From Flavitalea sp966112615 (GTDB lineage Bacteria > Bacteroidota > Bacteroidia > Chitinophagales > Chitinophagaceae): a stretch of DNA of 64,000 nt. Position 1 is the stretch's first letter, and each line of letters starts with the position of its first letter. The stretch covers positions 39,198 through 103,197 of the forward strand of contig CBHWDO010000013.1 in the NCBI GenBank assembly GCA_966112615.1, given 5' to 3'. Position numbers and translations under genes: made by a program. Shown here piece after piece: positions 38,191-48,500 of this stretch. The notes under the pieces were generated by a model, which did no database searches, was not told the DNA's origin, and saw only the letters and a program-made list of their open reading frames with translations.

Positions 38191-38856
38191 TCACTTCATG
38201 ATTATTTCATCATAACCATCTATTATTAGATCTGCATCTGATAATTCTTCTCTCTTATGTGTTGTGCTGATAGCGATGCATTTCATCCCGGCATTCTTGG
38301 CGGACCTGATACCACTGATGGTATCTTCAAAAACCAAACATTTATTGGGATCAACCTGGAGCTTTTCTGCGGCTAATAAAAATATATCCGGAGCCGGTTT
38401 GCCATGGTGAACCTCGCCTCCGGTAACAATAGCTTTAAAATAATTTTTCAGGCCCTGCTGTTCCATCATCATATTCATCTTTTCCATTCTGGAACTTGTA
38501 GCCAGCCCGATGATAAAATTCCTGGAGCAATATTCAACCAATTCGTTGGCTAACGGTACGGAAGGCACTCCGTTTTGCTTTACATATTCTTTGTAATAGA
38601 AGAGTTTTTTCCCAAGTGCATATTCAACATCTTCTCCATTCAGCTTTAATTGGGAAGAGATCACATCCACACTTTTCTTTCCAAGTAACGGGTAGTATTT
38701 CTCGAAAGTTAGATCGATCCCGTATTCTTCAAATAATTTTTTCCAGGCAATATAATCTGCCTCGGTGCTTTCTATCAGGGTGCCATCCATATCGAAAATT
38801 ATTGCAGCGGGGGCTTCGCCGAAATAACTTGACAGATCAATTGTTGGTTTGTTCAT
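38191..38856 (-). CDS. HAD-superfamily phosphatase (beta-phosphoglucomutase-like)
   Basis: 221 residues. Motif I is IIFDMDGTLIES, motif II is LATSSRMEKMN, motif III Lys is in GKPAPDIF, and motif IV is CLVFEDTISGIRSAKNAGM. A helical cap lies between motifs I and II, as in subclass I HADs such as beta-phosphoglucomutase and phosphoglycolate phosphatase. The substrate cannot be told from sequence. It ends flush against the DUF202 gene on the other strand. Confidence 0.9.
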   Translation of the reverse strand: MNKPTIDLSSYFGEAPAAIIFDMDGTLIESTEADYIAWKKLFEEYGIDLTFEKYYPLLGKKSVDVISSQLKLNGEDVEYALGKKLFYYKEYVKQNGVPSVPLANELVEYCSRNFIIGLATSSRMEKMNMMMEQQGLKNYFKAIVTGGEVHHGKPAPDIFLLAAEKLQVDPNKCLVFEDTISGIRSAKNAGMKCIAISTTHKREELSDADLIIDGYDEIIMK

Positions 38857-38896
38857 GCGCTAAAAGGCTGCAAGTTAAGCAAACCAACTCCAATGC

Positions 38897-39202
38897 TTAT
38901 GCGGTTTTTCTTTTGCCCGACTGAATCGCAACAAGCACTTGCGTCCTGTCCTGGTTTTCTTCAGCCCACTGTACCAGCAATTCGCTGGCAATAGGTTCAT
39001 AAATGTCTTTTTGCTCCTGGCTGGAAGGAAGTTCACGCATGGGAACTAACATGAAGTAGTGTGGCTCAACATATTCTGCCTGCTTTTCAAGCGTATAGCC
39101 CTTTACCTGTACATACTGGTAACCGCTACTTTGCAATTCTTTCAACAGGTTTACAGAAAGCTTTGTCGCGGATTCAAAGTTTCTCCTCGTCTCATTTTTC
39201 AT
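38897..39202 (-). CDS. Hypothetical protein (101 aa)
   Basis: I chose the ATG at 39202 (MKNETRRNF), a start with a plausible leader; the upstream codons are unlikely to be coding. Not recognised. It is a small soluble alpha/beta protein with the segment YVEPHYFMLVPMRELP and a basic tail. It is divergent from the DUF2256 gene. A short conserved Bacteroidota hypothetical is likely. Confidence 0.65.
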   Translation of the reverse strand: MKNETRRNFESATKLSVNLLKELQSSGYQYVQVKGYTLEKQAEYVEPHYFMLVPMRELPSSQEQKDIYEPIASELLVQWAEENQDRTQVLVAIQSGKRKTA

Positions 39203-39330
39203 GGTTAGAGAGTTTTCTTTTAATAACAACTTTTATCTCTAACTGTTTCAAAGACAGGCTGTTTTTAGAACCTTTTGCAAGATTTGACGTTTTATTCTGG
39301 CATGTTGAATCAATGGCCTTTCGAAATTTT

Positions 39331-39480
39331 ATGAAGATTAAACAGAAGACTTTCAAAAAACAGCATCTCCCTGAAAAGATCTGTGCCTCTTGTAAGAAGC
39401 CATTTACATGGCGGAAAAAATGGGAGAAGGTATGGGATGATGTAAAGTATTGCAGTGAACGTTGTAAAAGAAACAGGTAA
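39331..39480 (+). CDS. DUF2256 zinc-ribbon-like small protein
   Basis: 49 residues from the ATG at 39331 (39313 is an alternative). The core is CASCKKPFTWRKKWEKVWDDVKYCSERC, two Cys pairs consistent with a zinc knuckle; this is the DUF2256 pattern. The stop overlaps the following TIGR03643 gene by one base. The two families commonly occur as neighbours; their function is unknown. Confidence 0.88.
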   Translation: MKIKQKTFKKQHLPEKICASCKKPFTWRKKWEKVWDDVKYCSERCKRNR

Positions 39481-39746
39481 TGGATCAGAAAGATATTGAC
39501 AGGATCATTGAGATGGCCTGGGAAGACAGGACTCCTTTCGAAGCTATTGAAATGCAGTTTGGACTTTCAGAGAAAGAAGTGATCGAATTGATGCGGAAAG
39601 AAATGAAGCCATCCAGCTTTCGCATGTGGCGAAAAAGAATGAGTGGAAGATCCACAAAACATGCAGGGTTAAGAAATGGTGAGATCGACCGCTTCAGGTG
39701 CTCCCGTCAGCGGACGATCAGTCTAAATAAGATCAGCAAAAGATGA
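39480..39746 (+). CDS. TIGR03643-family small protein
   Basis: 88 residues. The start DQKDIDRIIEMAWEDRTPFEAIEMQFGLSE contains a helix-turn-helix-like core followed by KEVIELMRKEMKPSSFRMWRKRM, the pattern of the TIGR03643 family, then a basic tail. It is coupled to the DUF2256 gene by a one-base overlap. A nucleic-acid-binding role is suggested by charge and HTH shape but unproven. Its stop abuts that of the convergent nuclease. Confidence 0.85.
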   Translation: MDQKDIDRIIEMAWEDRTPFEAIEMQFGLSEKEVIELMRKEMKPSSFRMWRKRMSGRSTKHAGLRNGEIDRFRCSRQRTISLNKISKR

Positions 39747-41147
39747 TCACCATTCGTATTCCTCTTTATATCCCGGAATGATGATCTCTTTGTATTCCTT
39801 TCTCTCCAGCCTGGCAGCAAATGCTTTTTGACTTTCATGTTCACCATGAACCAGGAAGATCTGTTTGATCGTTGATTTATCCTGGCAATCCAGCCACATG
39901 CAAAGATCATCTGCATCTCCATGAGCACTGAAACTGGCGATCTTTCCAATCTCTGCTTCAACAGGTAATTCCTCGCCGAGGAGTTCAACAGTGGTTGCTC
40001 CGGATAGTAATTGTCCTCCGGTAGATGTTTCCTGGCAATATCCCACCAGCACTACACTGTGTTGTGGTTCATCAATGATGGATTGAAGATGAAATCTTAC
40101 ACGTCCTGCATCAGCTGTTCCGCTTGCAGAGATGATAACACATGGCTCGCTGAATTCTGCGAGCTTCCTGCTGTCTTCAACAGATTCAATATAATTCAGC
40201 CCTTCAAAGTGAAAAGGATCATCATCGATCTCGAGCACTGATTGCAAACGGTCATTGAATCCCTCAGTATATTTTTTGATCACTGCAGTGGCTTTTGAAG
40301 ACAAAGGACTATCAACAAAACAGGGCACTTCCGGTAATCTTTTTTCGAGTGATAATTGATTGAGTGCATAAAGGATCTCCTGTGTTCTTCCCACACTGAA
40401 AGCGGGGATCACCAGTTTCCCCTTTCGTTCAATACAGGTTGACTTGATCCATTTCAATATAGGATCCACATTATTAAAAACCGGATCATGCATTTTATCA
40501 CCATATGTGCTTTCCATGATGATCACATCGGCCTGTGGAAATTCTGAAGGTGGCTTCAGCAAAATGCTTCTGTATCTTCCGATATCACCGGAGAATGCAA
40601 TTCTTTTTTGGGTACCGTCTTCATGAATGGTGAGATGAACACAGGCGCTTCCGATGAGGTGACCGGTATTACAAAATATGAGTTGAACACCTGGAAGGAT
40701 CTCTGTTGATTGATCATATTCTATCGTTTCAAACATTGATATGGCCCGATCAACATCTTCGGTAGTGTATAAAGACTCATAAGGAGTGAGGCCTTTATCA
40801 ATTCTTCTTTTATTTTGATAATCGGTATCGTATGTCTGTATTTCAGCACTATCATATAAAAGGATCTCTGATAATTCCTTTGTAGCTGTAGTCGAATAGA
40901 TCTTTCCTGCAAATCCTTCCTTTACCAGTTTTGGGATCAACCCTGTATGATCAATATGTGCATGGGAAACGATGAGTACATCAATCGAGGAAGCATCAAA
41001 TCCAAAAGATTCATTCAGTTCATCGGTTTTGCTTCCCATTCCCTGGAACATTCCGCAATCCAGGAGAATCTTTTTTCCATTGTTTAAGGTCAGTAAGTGT
41101 TTCGATCCGGTAACTGTTCTGGCTGCTCCATAAAATCCAAGCTTCAT
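39747..41147 (-). CDS. Beta-CASP metallo-beta-lactamase-fold RNA nuclease
   Basis: I chose the ATG at 41147 (MKLGFYGAARTVTGS), the conserved family start. 466 residues with metal motifs VSHAHIDHTGLIPKL, the GHLIGSAC His, ISGTADAG-type segments and the final HGE in FLVHGEHESQKAF. The beta-CASP part includes IPAFSVGRTQEILYAL. The family processes RNA 3' or 5' ends, as in archaeal and bacterial CPSF73-like proteins. The SDR gene lies 41 bp upstream on the same strand. Confidence 0.92.
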   Translation of the reverse strand: MKLGFYGAARTVTGSKHLLTLNNGKKILLDCGMFQGMGSKTDELNESFGFDASSIDVLIVSHAHIDHTGLIPKLVKEGFAGKIYSTTATKELSEILLYDSAEIQTYDTDYQNKRRIDKGLTPYESLYTTEDVDRAISMFETIEYDQSTEILPGVQLIFCNTGHLIGSACVHLTIHEDGTQKRIAFSGDIGRYRSILLKPPSEFPQADVIIMESTYGDKMHDPVFNNVDPILKWIKSTCIERKGKLVIPAFSVGRTQEILYALNQLSLEKRLPEVPCFVDSPLSSKATAVIKKYTEGFNDRLQSVLEIDDDPFHFEGLNYIESVEDSRKLAEFSEPCVIISASGTADAGRVRFHLQSIIDEPQHSVVLVGYCQETSTGGQLLSGATTVELLGEELPVEAEIGKIASFSAHGDADDLCMWLDCQDKSTIKQIFLVHGEHESQKAFAARLERKEYKEIIIPGYKEEYEW

Positions 41148-41188
41148 GCAATCTTTTTGTTGGAACATGCATTTTTTGTTCCACCTGT

Positions 41189-41941
41189 TTACAGGTTGAT
41201 CCCGCCTGAAGCTTCAATGCGCTGACCATTGATCCAGCCTGCATTATCGGAACACAACATGGAAAATACTTTGCCGATATCATCTGCTTCACCTACACGT
41301 CCTAAGGCCGTAGCATTAGATAAAAATGCTTTGGATTGCGGGTTTGAGCGGATAGTGGCATTATTGAAATCAGTTTCTATTGGTCCGGGTGCAACAACAT
41401 TGGCAGTAATTTTTCGGGAACCGATTTCTTTGGCCAGGTACTTTGTAAAAGTTTCAATGGCTGATTTAAGTGAAGCATACACTGAGTATCCTGGAACTCC
41501 AAAACGAGTGGTTCCTGTGGATACATTGAGTATTCTTCCTCCATCATTGATATGTGGTAACATCTTTTGAGTAAGGAAATAAACACTTTTAAAATGAATA
41601 TTGGAGAAGCGGTCAAACATTTCTTCCGTTACTTCCATAATGGGCACTGTAGCTCCGATCCCGGCATTGTTAATCAGGATATCAAGTTTCTCGCTGCCCC
41701 AATTATTTACAGTGTCTAAAACTTTTTCAACAAAACTATCCAGTGATGCGGTATCTCCGGCATCAAATTGAAGAGCTGAAGCCTTTCGGCTCATAGCTTC
41801 AATTTCTCTCACCACTTCCATTGCTTCTTCCTGTTTGGAATGATAAGTCAGAATAATATCAATTCCATCTTTTGCAAGGTGTAATGCCCCGCTCTTTCCA
41901 AGTCCGCGACTGCCTCCTGTGATCAATGCGATCTTTGCCAT
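41189..41941 (-). CDS. Short-chain dehydrogenase/reductase
   Basis: 250 residues with the NAD(P) site TGGSRGLGKSGALHLA, the NNAGIG turn, the catalytic YSVYASLK (Tyr-x-x-x-Lys), and the C-terminal GQRIEASGGINL that closes the Rossmann fold. The Arg in GGSRG favours NADPH. Substrate unknown. The gene follows murF in the same direction, 9 bp away. Confidence 0.9.
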   Translation of the reverse strand: MAKIALITGGSRGLGKSGALHLAKDGIDIILTYHSKQEEAMEVVREIEAMSRKASALQFDAGDTASLDSFVEKVLDTVNNWGSEKLDILINNAGIGATVPIMEVTEEMFDRFSNIHFKSVYFLTQKMLPHINDGGRILNVSTGTTRFGVPGYSVYASLKSAIETFTKYLAKEIGSRKITANVVAPGPIETDFNNATIRSNPQSKAFLSNATALGRVGEADDIGKVFSMLCSDNAGWINGQRIEASGGINL

Positions 41942-41950
41942 ATTGAATTT

Positions 41951-43231
41951 TTAAAGTGAAAGAACTTTTTCCATTTGCGTACTCCTGGATCCTTTGACCA
42001 GGATATAGGCATCATGAGCATTTAAATTTTTAAACCATTGAGCGGCCTGGTTCGCATCATCGAATTTTTTATAAGGATGATCAAGTTTTAGAAAGTCTCC
42101 TCCCACCAATGCCACTTCATTCCATTGATATTTTGAAATGAGGTCGATGATCTGCTGATGTTCCTGTAAACTTTCTTCTCCCAACTCTGCCATGGCACCC
42201 AATACCAGGATCTTTTTATCGGCCTGGATGTTTGCAAGGTTTTCAATGGCTGCCCGCATGCTGGTAGGGTTGGCATTGTAGGCATCAAGAATGATGCGGT
42301 TGCTTCCTCTTTCCACCAATTGGGATCTGCTGTTGGAAGGTGCATACTGTTCTATTGATTCCTTGATCTTTTCTGAAGTAACATTGAAGTGTTTTCCTAC
42401 AGTAACAGCCACCAAAATATTTGGTAGATTATATGCGCCAACCAGCTGGGATCGGATGAGGGCCAGCTGTTCATCCCCTTCAATCTTTACATGAAGAAAT
42501 GGTTCACTCTGCAATACAGTTCCTTGCACTGAAGCATCAGCACTTCCGTAAGTAATGATTTTTGAAATGCCTTTTGACATATCTCTTAGGTAATCATAAT
42601 CCCACATCACAAAAGCGGTTCCATCATGTGAACGAAGATGATCATAGAGTTCACCTTTCCCTTTCCTGACACCTTCCACACCACCAAATCCTTCGAGATG
42701 TGCTTTGCCACAATTGGTGATAATGCCATAATCGGGTAGGGTATAGGTGCAGTAAGAAGCAATTTCTCTTTGATGATTAGCGCCCATTTCAATAACAGCC
42801 ATCTCTGCATCTTTTTTGATGGAGAGAATGGTGAGCGGAACGCCTATATGATTGTTCAGGTTTCCCTGGGTGGTGTATGTTTTATAGGTTGAAGAAAGAA
42901 CTGCATAGACCAGTTCCTTGGTGGTTGTTTTCCCATTGCTTCCTGTGATCGCAATAAATGGTATGCTGAATTGCTTTCGATGATGCAATGCCAGTTGCTG
43001 CAATGTTTCCAAAGTATCCTCTACATAGAAGATGCGTTTTTCATCTGCATATTGCTTTTCATCTACAATTGCATAAGCTGCACCTGATTCAATGGCTTTT
43101 GAAGCAAAGATGTTTCCATTGAAATTAGGTCCTTTCAGCGCGAAAAAAATATCGCCTTCCTTCAGTTTCCTGGTATCTGTCTGAACATTTGGATGCTGCA
43201 AATACAGAGCGTATAGATCAGTGATATTCAT
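41951..43231 (-). CDS. murF: UDP-MurNAc-tripeptide D-alanyl-D-alanine ligase (MurF)
   Basis: I chose the ATG at 43231 (MNITDLYALYL). 426 residues; the Mur-ligase N-domain starts with TDTRKLKEGDIFFALKG, the ATP P-loop is ITGSNGKTTTKEL, and the central ATP-site segments AVIEMGANHQREI and GITNCGKAHLEGF-like residues are present. The C-domain has LDAYNANPTSMRAAIENL. It adds D-Ala-D-Ala to the peptidoglycan precursor in the cytoplasm. In Flavobacterium murF lies near gldJ, as it does here. Confidence 0.93.
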   Translation of the reverse strand: MNITDLYALYLQHPNVQTDTRKLKEGDIFFALKGPNFNGNIFASKAIESGAAYAIVDEKQYADEKRIFYVEDTLETLQQLALHHRKQFSIPFIAITGSNGKTTTKELVYAVLSSTYKTYTTQGNLNNHIGVPLTILSIKKDAEMAVIEMGANHQREIASYCTYTLPDYGIITNCGKAHLEGFGGVEGVRKGKGELYDHLRSHDGTAFVMWDYDYLRDMSKGISKIITYGSADASVQGTVLQSEPFLHVKIEGDEQLALIRSQLVGAYNLPNILVAVTVGKHFNVTSEKIKESIEQYAPSNSRSQLVERGSNRIILDAYNANPTSMRAAIENLANIQADKKILVLGAMAELGEESLQEHQQIIDLISKYQWNEVALVGGDFLKLDHPYKKFDDANQAAQWFKNLNAHDAYILVKGSRSTQMEKVLSL

Positions 43232-43268
43232 TTTCCAAATGTAAAATGGAAAATGATAATTCATCAGA

Positions 43269-43547
43269 TCAATTCAGTGCTTTTGAAAGATAATATTGAT
43301 CGATCCAGGTTCCCAGCACGGGGATGAATGATTTGGGCATATAGTGTGAGCGGTCTTTCTCGATCAGTTCCCATCCGGAAATTCCATGCCTGTCAATTAC
43401 CTTACAAACACTGAACAGGTAGGCATCATCGCGGAATACCTGGTAATATTGAAAAGAACCGTATTTCCCTTCGATCTGGGATTGTTCAACAACTACATAT
43501 TGGTCTTTTGATTTGTACTTGAAGTGAATGGTGAAACGTACTGGCAT
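43269..43547 (-). CDS. Small conserved hypothetical protein
   Basis: I chose the ATG at 43547 (MPVRFTIHF). The frame runs further upstream, but that stretch is a translation of the 7-bp repeat element (FPITDFRFPIS-like) and is unlikely to be part of the protein. 92 residues, beta-rich, with FSVCKVIDRHGISGWELIEKD. It is not recognised beyond this. The gene is upstream of murF on the same strand, with a 37-bp gap to the chosen murF start. Confidence 0.7.
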   Translation of the reverse strand: MPVRFTIHFKYKSKDQYVVVEQSQIEGKYGSFQYYQVFRDDAYLFSVCKVIDRHGISGWELIEKDRSHYMPKSFIPVLGTWIDQYYLSKALN

Positions 43548-43566
43548 AGGGGATTTTATTTTTTTT

Positions 43567-43651
43567 GAAATCGGAAATCGGAAATCGGTAATCGGAAACA
43601 ATACAAGGAGCTAGTTCCAATTTTCGATTTTCGATTTTCGATTTCCCATTT
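43567..43651. repeat. Inverted-repeat element built of 7-bp tandem units
   Basis: The left arm (43567-43599) is GAAATCG three times then GTAATCG and GAAAC. The right arm (43621-43651) is TTTTCGA three times then TTTCCCATTT. The arms are imperfect reverse complements with a 21-bp spacer. It matches the outer arms at 18567-18697, down to the shared ending TTTCCCATTT, but lacks the inner module. No ORF is inside. The element lies just upstream of the small hypothetical gene on the minus strand. The rest of the gap to gldJ holds only a terminator. Confidence 0.85.
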
Positions 43652-43751
43652 CTTCCCATAAATTACACCCCATTCTCATCCCCACAAACGAAATCCGAAG
43701 CCTTCTAAAACAACTACATAAAATTACTTATTACCAGCCGTGAATCTAACT

Positions 43752-43784
43752 AAAAAAGCCACCCTTACTCAGGATGGCTCTTTT
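43752..43784 (-). terminator. Intrinsic terminator after gldJ
   Basis: A 9-bp stem (AGCCACCCT with AGGATGGCT, one G-U) and a 5-base loop, 43757-43779. An A-run at 43752-43757 gives TTTTTT on the minus strand, downstream of gldJ. Plus-strand Ts at 43781-43784 could also make it work in the other direction. Confidence 0.8.
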
Positions 43785-43803
43785 AAAATATCATGCAAAA
43801 GTC

Positions 43804-45381
43804 TTATTTCTTTCTGGTGTTCTGGCGGCGTGACTTGTAATAAATACCAGTCTTACGGCCATTACCTTCTGGTGATCCGAGGCGATCCATCGCACAACGG
43901 AAACCAACTGTGCTGCTTGCCTGGTCTTCTTCCATGAAACGACGTGTTCCTGGTGAAAGATAGTATGCGCGGTCGTTCCAGCTACCACCCTTGATCACTC
44001 TTGATTTGTCAGAGATCAAAGTTGTCAGACCATAACCTCTACCATTACCGGTTTCATAAGAAACACCAACAGTAAGAGAGTCACCATCCAGGTAGTTGAT
44101 CACGTTTCCTTTCTGGTAGTTACGACGATTCTTGGATTCTTCATCAGTAACAAACTCACGCTTCACACGACCAAGGCTGTCTTTTTCAAATTCACCATCC
44201 TGGTTCCTGATATCCTTCTGGAACCTGTTACCACGATATGGAGATACATCATCAACGTCAGTTGAGTTCAGAGGACGATAAACATCAGCAGTCCACTCAT
44301 TCACGTTACCAGACATATTATACAATCCGAATGCGTTAGGGAAGAATGCATCAACCGGTGCAGTATACACAGCACGGTCGTTCAAACCTCCGGCAACACC
44401 CATGTTATCACCATTACCACGCTTGAAGTTTGCCAGGAATGTACCCTGCCATGTACCACGACGGCCATCACGAAGTCCATTCACATTCTGGCTCCAGCTA
44501 TACACCTGCTTATTGGTAACCAGTTCCTCTCCACGCTTGCCTTCTTTCTTTGCAGTTGAAGGGTTCTGACCTACCAGCGCAAGTGCAGCATATTCCCACT
44601 CAGCTTCGGTTGGCAGACGGTAAGCAGGAAGCAGGATACCATCTTCGAAGGTTACCTGTGATCTTGGAGTACCGTTTGGATTCTTCAGCGGGTTCTTCTT
44701 GGAACGTACGCCCGGACCAGGAGTTGGAGTAGTCAGACCAAGCAGGTATGCTTTGGTGTTGAATGACTCAGAACCCTGTCCTGTGATATTTTTCAGTGTG
44801 TTCTTGTTAATGAACTGGCGATCGATCAATGCCTTCTCGTTTACACGGTCGGTCCTCCACAGACAGAAGTCATAAGCCTGCTGCCAGGTAACACCTACCA
44901 CCGGGTAATAATTGTAAGAAGGGTGGCGGAAGTAATATTCCACCAGCGGCTCGTTGTAAGCCAGCTCACTTCTCCATACCAGGGTATCAGGAAGTGCACC
45001 GTCGCGAACGGCCTTATATTCATCACCATCAAATACGTTGTTGATCCAGTAGAGATACTCACGGTAGTGAATATTCGCTACTTCAGTACGGTCGATGTAA
45101 AAAGAGTTCACAGTCTTCCTGGTAGGGATATTGTTCCAGTCTCCCATCACATCTTCTTCAGTTGCACCCATTGTGAAGGTACCACCCTGAACGAATACCA
45201 GTCCCGGACCAGTTCTCTGCTCTTTTTCCTTCGCAACCTGGTAACCACCCATGTTCTTGTCATTGTAGTTCCAGCCCGTTACATCGGAAGATTCTTTCTT
45301 TTTGCTGAAGAGTCCGCCCTCTTTACAGGAGCTAACAACCGCAGCACATGATAAAAGGACGAAAAGGTTTTTCAAATTCAT
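43804..45381 (-). CDS. gldJ: Gliding-motility lipoprotein GldJ (SUMF1-fold)
   Basis: A 525-residue lipoprotein (lipobox VSSC, Cys19) with an FGE-sulfatase/SUMF1-type fold: FVQGGTFTMGATEEDV at the start, YRLPTEAEWEYAA, NVNEWTADVYRP and VIKGGSWNDRAYYLSPG, with an ending near RFMEEDQASSTVGFRCAMD. These are the hallmarks of GldJ/GldK-type proteins. GldJ supports type IX secretion and gliding in Flavobacterium. It is divergent from porU, the same neighbourhood seen in flavobacteria. No formylglycine-generating activity is implied. Confidence 0.92.
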   Translation of the reverse strand: MNLKNLFVLLSCAAVVSSCKEGGLFSKKKESSDVTGWNYNDKNMGGYQVAKEKEQRTGPGLVFVQGGTFTMGATEEDVMGDWNNIPTRKTVNSFYIDRTEVANIHYREYLYWINNVFDGDEYKAVRDGALPDTLVWRSELAYNEPLVEYYFRHPSYNYYPVVGVTWQQAYDFCLWRTDRVNEKALIDRQFINKNTLKNITGQGSESFNTKAYLLGLTTPTPGPGVRSKKNPLKNPNGTPRSQVTFEDGILLPAYRLPTEAEWEYAALALVGQNPSTAKKEGKRGEELVTNKQVYSWSQNVNGLRDGRRGTWQGTFLANFKRGNGDNMGVAGGLNDRAVYTAPVDAFFPNAFGLYNMSGNVNEWTADVYRPLNSTDVDDVSPYRGNRFQKDIRNQDGEFEKDSLGRVKREFVTDEESKNRRNYQKGNVINYLDGDSLTVGVSYETGNGRGYGLTTLISDKSRVIKGGSWNDRAYYLSPGTRRFMEEDQASSTVGFRCAMDRLGSPEGNGRKTGIYYKSRRQNTRKK

Positions 45382-45511
45382 TTTTTATGACTTTAGCCTT
45401 TGATACGAATGATAAAAACGATGATAGATATTAAATATTGTATCGGGAACGCGAATATAAATACTTTGACCTAACAAGCTGTTTCACAGTTTGGTTGATT
45501 AATTTTACCCG

Positions 45512-48500
45512 GTGCCTCAGCCCTTTAGAATTTTGCTGATCCTCCTTGCGGTTTTTTGCTTCGGATCCAGGGATCTCCGGGCTCAAAGGACCTATGCCGA
45601 TCACTCGGTTCTGTCTTCAGGAAACTGGTACAAAATTGCTGTTACTACTTCAGGGGTTTACAAGATCGACCTTACCTTACTTCAACAACTGGGCGTCAAT
45701 ACTTCATCACTGCCTTCCTCCAACATACGCATTTTCGGGAACGGAGGTTCTATACTGCCCGAAAATCCTGCAATCCGCGTCACAGACGACCTACAGGAAC
45801 TTCCGGTTGCCATAGAAGATGGAAGTGATGGGGTGCTCAACGGGTCCGACAGGATCCTATTCTACGCCCATGGACCTTCCTCCTGGAAATATGATAGCTC
45901 AGCAAGGATCTTCAAACATCAACAGAACCTGTATTCCAGACAGGCTTTTTATTATATTTTGATAGGAACCGGACCGAAACTTATTTCCCCAGCCTCCCAG
46001 CCGTCGGGGCAAGCGCAGTCTACAACAGAATTCGATGACCTTTGGTTTCGCGAACTGGATACTTTCAACCTGCTCAGCAGTGGTAAAACCTGGCTGGGTG
46101 AAGAATTTTCTGATGCTCCCGGTAAAACCCTCAGCAGGCAGATCCAGTTACCAACCCAGCCCTCCATTGCCGAAGGTCCATCTCAGCTTCGGACCAGCCT
46201 TGCTGCCAGGTCATTCGGAAATCAGGCTCAGTTCAATGTTAGTTATGGCCCATCATTTTTTACGGTTGGCGTACCGGCCGTAGCTTCCGGTCCATACGAC
46301 CAGTTCGCCAGGTCATCCGAAGGTTCCATGAACTTCAATAGCCTGCCCGGTACAAACCTCATCCGCATCGATTTTACTCCCGGAAGTGCCAATTCCCAGG
46401 GATGGCTCGATTGGATAGAAGCCAGGATCAGAAGGAAACTCGAAATGCGCACCGACTCTGCCATCACTTTCCGAGATGCTCTCAATTCGGCACCAGGAAA
46501 GATCCTTCGTTACGAGATCACCAATGCGTCAAATACCATGAAAGTTTGGGAGATCACGCAATGGAATGATCCAAAACAGGTAGAACTTTCCATTAATAAT
46601 ACTGCCGCCTTCCAGGCCGATGCTTCGCAACTGCGGGAATTCATTGCATTTACACCTGCCCAGGAATTGAAGCCTGTAGCTATTGGAAGAGTTGCAAACC
46701 AGGATCTCCATGCAGCAGACCTGGTGGATTACCTTCTTATAACACACCCAACTTTGGTAGGACAGGCAGAAAGACTTGCAGCTTTCCATTCTTCACTAAA
46801 AACAAAAGTCGTAACTACCGAAGCGATCTTTAACGAATTTTCCTCCGGCATCCCGGATCCCACAGCCATTAGGGATTTTATCAAAATGTACCATGACCGG
46901 GCAGGAAATGATACCACTAAGCAACCCAAATACCTGCTGCTTTTTGGCGATGGTTCTTTTGATTACCTGGGACGGATTGCAAGCAGTATTAACCTGGTCC
47001 CGGTATATGAAAGTGATAACTCTTTTGACCCCCTTTCAACCTATACTTCCGATGATTACTTCGCTTTCCTCGACAATACTGATTTTATCGGCGGCACAGG
47101 CACTCCACTCCTTGATATTGGTGTAGGAAGGATTCCCGCTTCAAATGAAGCACAGGCTAAAGCGATCGTTGACAAGATCATTTCTTATAATAGTCCTTCT
47201 TCTCTTGGACCCTGGCGAAATGAATTCACCATGGTAGCGGATGATGAAGACAATAACCTTCACCTGGAAGATGCGGAAACCATTGTGAGCACTGCATTCC
47301 AGGTAAATCCGGAATTCAATTACGAAAAAGTTTACCTGGATCTTTTCCAACAGGAAACAAATGCCGGGGGAGCAAATTTTCCCGCTGCAAACCAGCTCAT
47401 CAGGAACAGGATGCTCGCCGGGAACCTGGTCTGGAATTATAATGGGCATGGCGGTTACAGGAGATTGGCGGAAGAAGTTATCCTCGACCAGGAGATCATC
47501 AATTCAATCAATAATCAAAACAGGCTGCCACTGTTCATTACTGCTACCTGTGATGTAGCACCATATGATAATCCTTTGCTGAACTCTATTGGAGAGAATT
47601 TATTATTGAGAGAAAGGACCGGGGCTATTGCTTTGATGACTACCACCCGCCTGGTTTTTGCCTTCAGTAACCGGATCATGAACCAGGAATATGTCAAAAC
47701 TCTAATGTCACGCAATGCTGCAGGTGAATACCCAACACTTGGTTATGCGGTGAAAAATGCGAAAAACCGCGTCTACAGCGGATTTGGCGACCTGATCAAT
47801 AACCGGAAATTTACCCTGCTGGGCGATCCGGCCATGAAGATCGCTTTCCCTGAATATTCAGTGGTGACTACAAAGATCAATGGCAGGGATCCTACCCTTT
47901 CGGATACACTTAAAGCGCTCGACCGTTATGAATTTGAAGGAGAAGTAAGGGACCTGAACGGAAGCATTCTTCCCAATTTCAATGGCACAGTTTACCCCGT
48001 TGTGCTGGAAAAACCTTCTGAAGTAAGAACACTTGGAAATGATCCTGGAAGTCCCTCAAGGCAGGTGTCGATTCAAAAAAATGCACTTTTTCGCGGAAAG
48101 GCACAGGTGAATAATGGTAAGTTCAGGTTCAGTTTTGTAGTGCCAAGGGATATCAATTACCAGTTCGGCAAAGGCAAAATCTCCTATTATGCAGATAACG
48201 GATCCCGCGATGCCAATGGCGCTGAAACGCAATGGATCATTGGAGGAACCGGGACTGGAAATAATGATAAGGAAGGGCCGCGCATCAAAGCATACCTGAA
48301 TGATGAGCGATTTATTTCTGGAGGATTAACCAACCAGCAGCCAATATTGCTGTTGAAGCTGGCCGATTCATCTGGGGTAAATGTGCTGGGAACAGGGCTG
48401 GGTCATGATCTTATCGCGATGGTCGACAATGACCCGAACCAGGTCTTTGTGCTGAATGAGTTCTACCAGTCAGACATCAACAGCTATCAACAGGGAACCG

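Noticed and set aside
43804..45381. Formylglycine-generating sulfatase activator
   Set aside because: The SUMF1 fold is present, but the lipoprotein signal, length and porU/porV neighbours fit GldJ, and no sulfatase gene is nearby.
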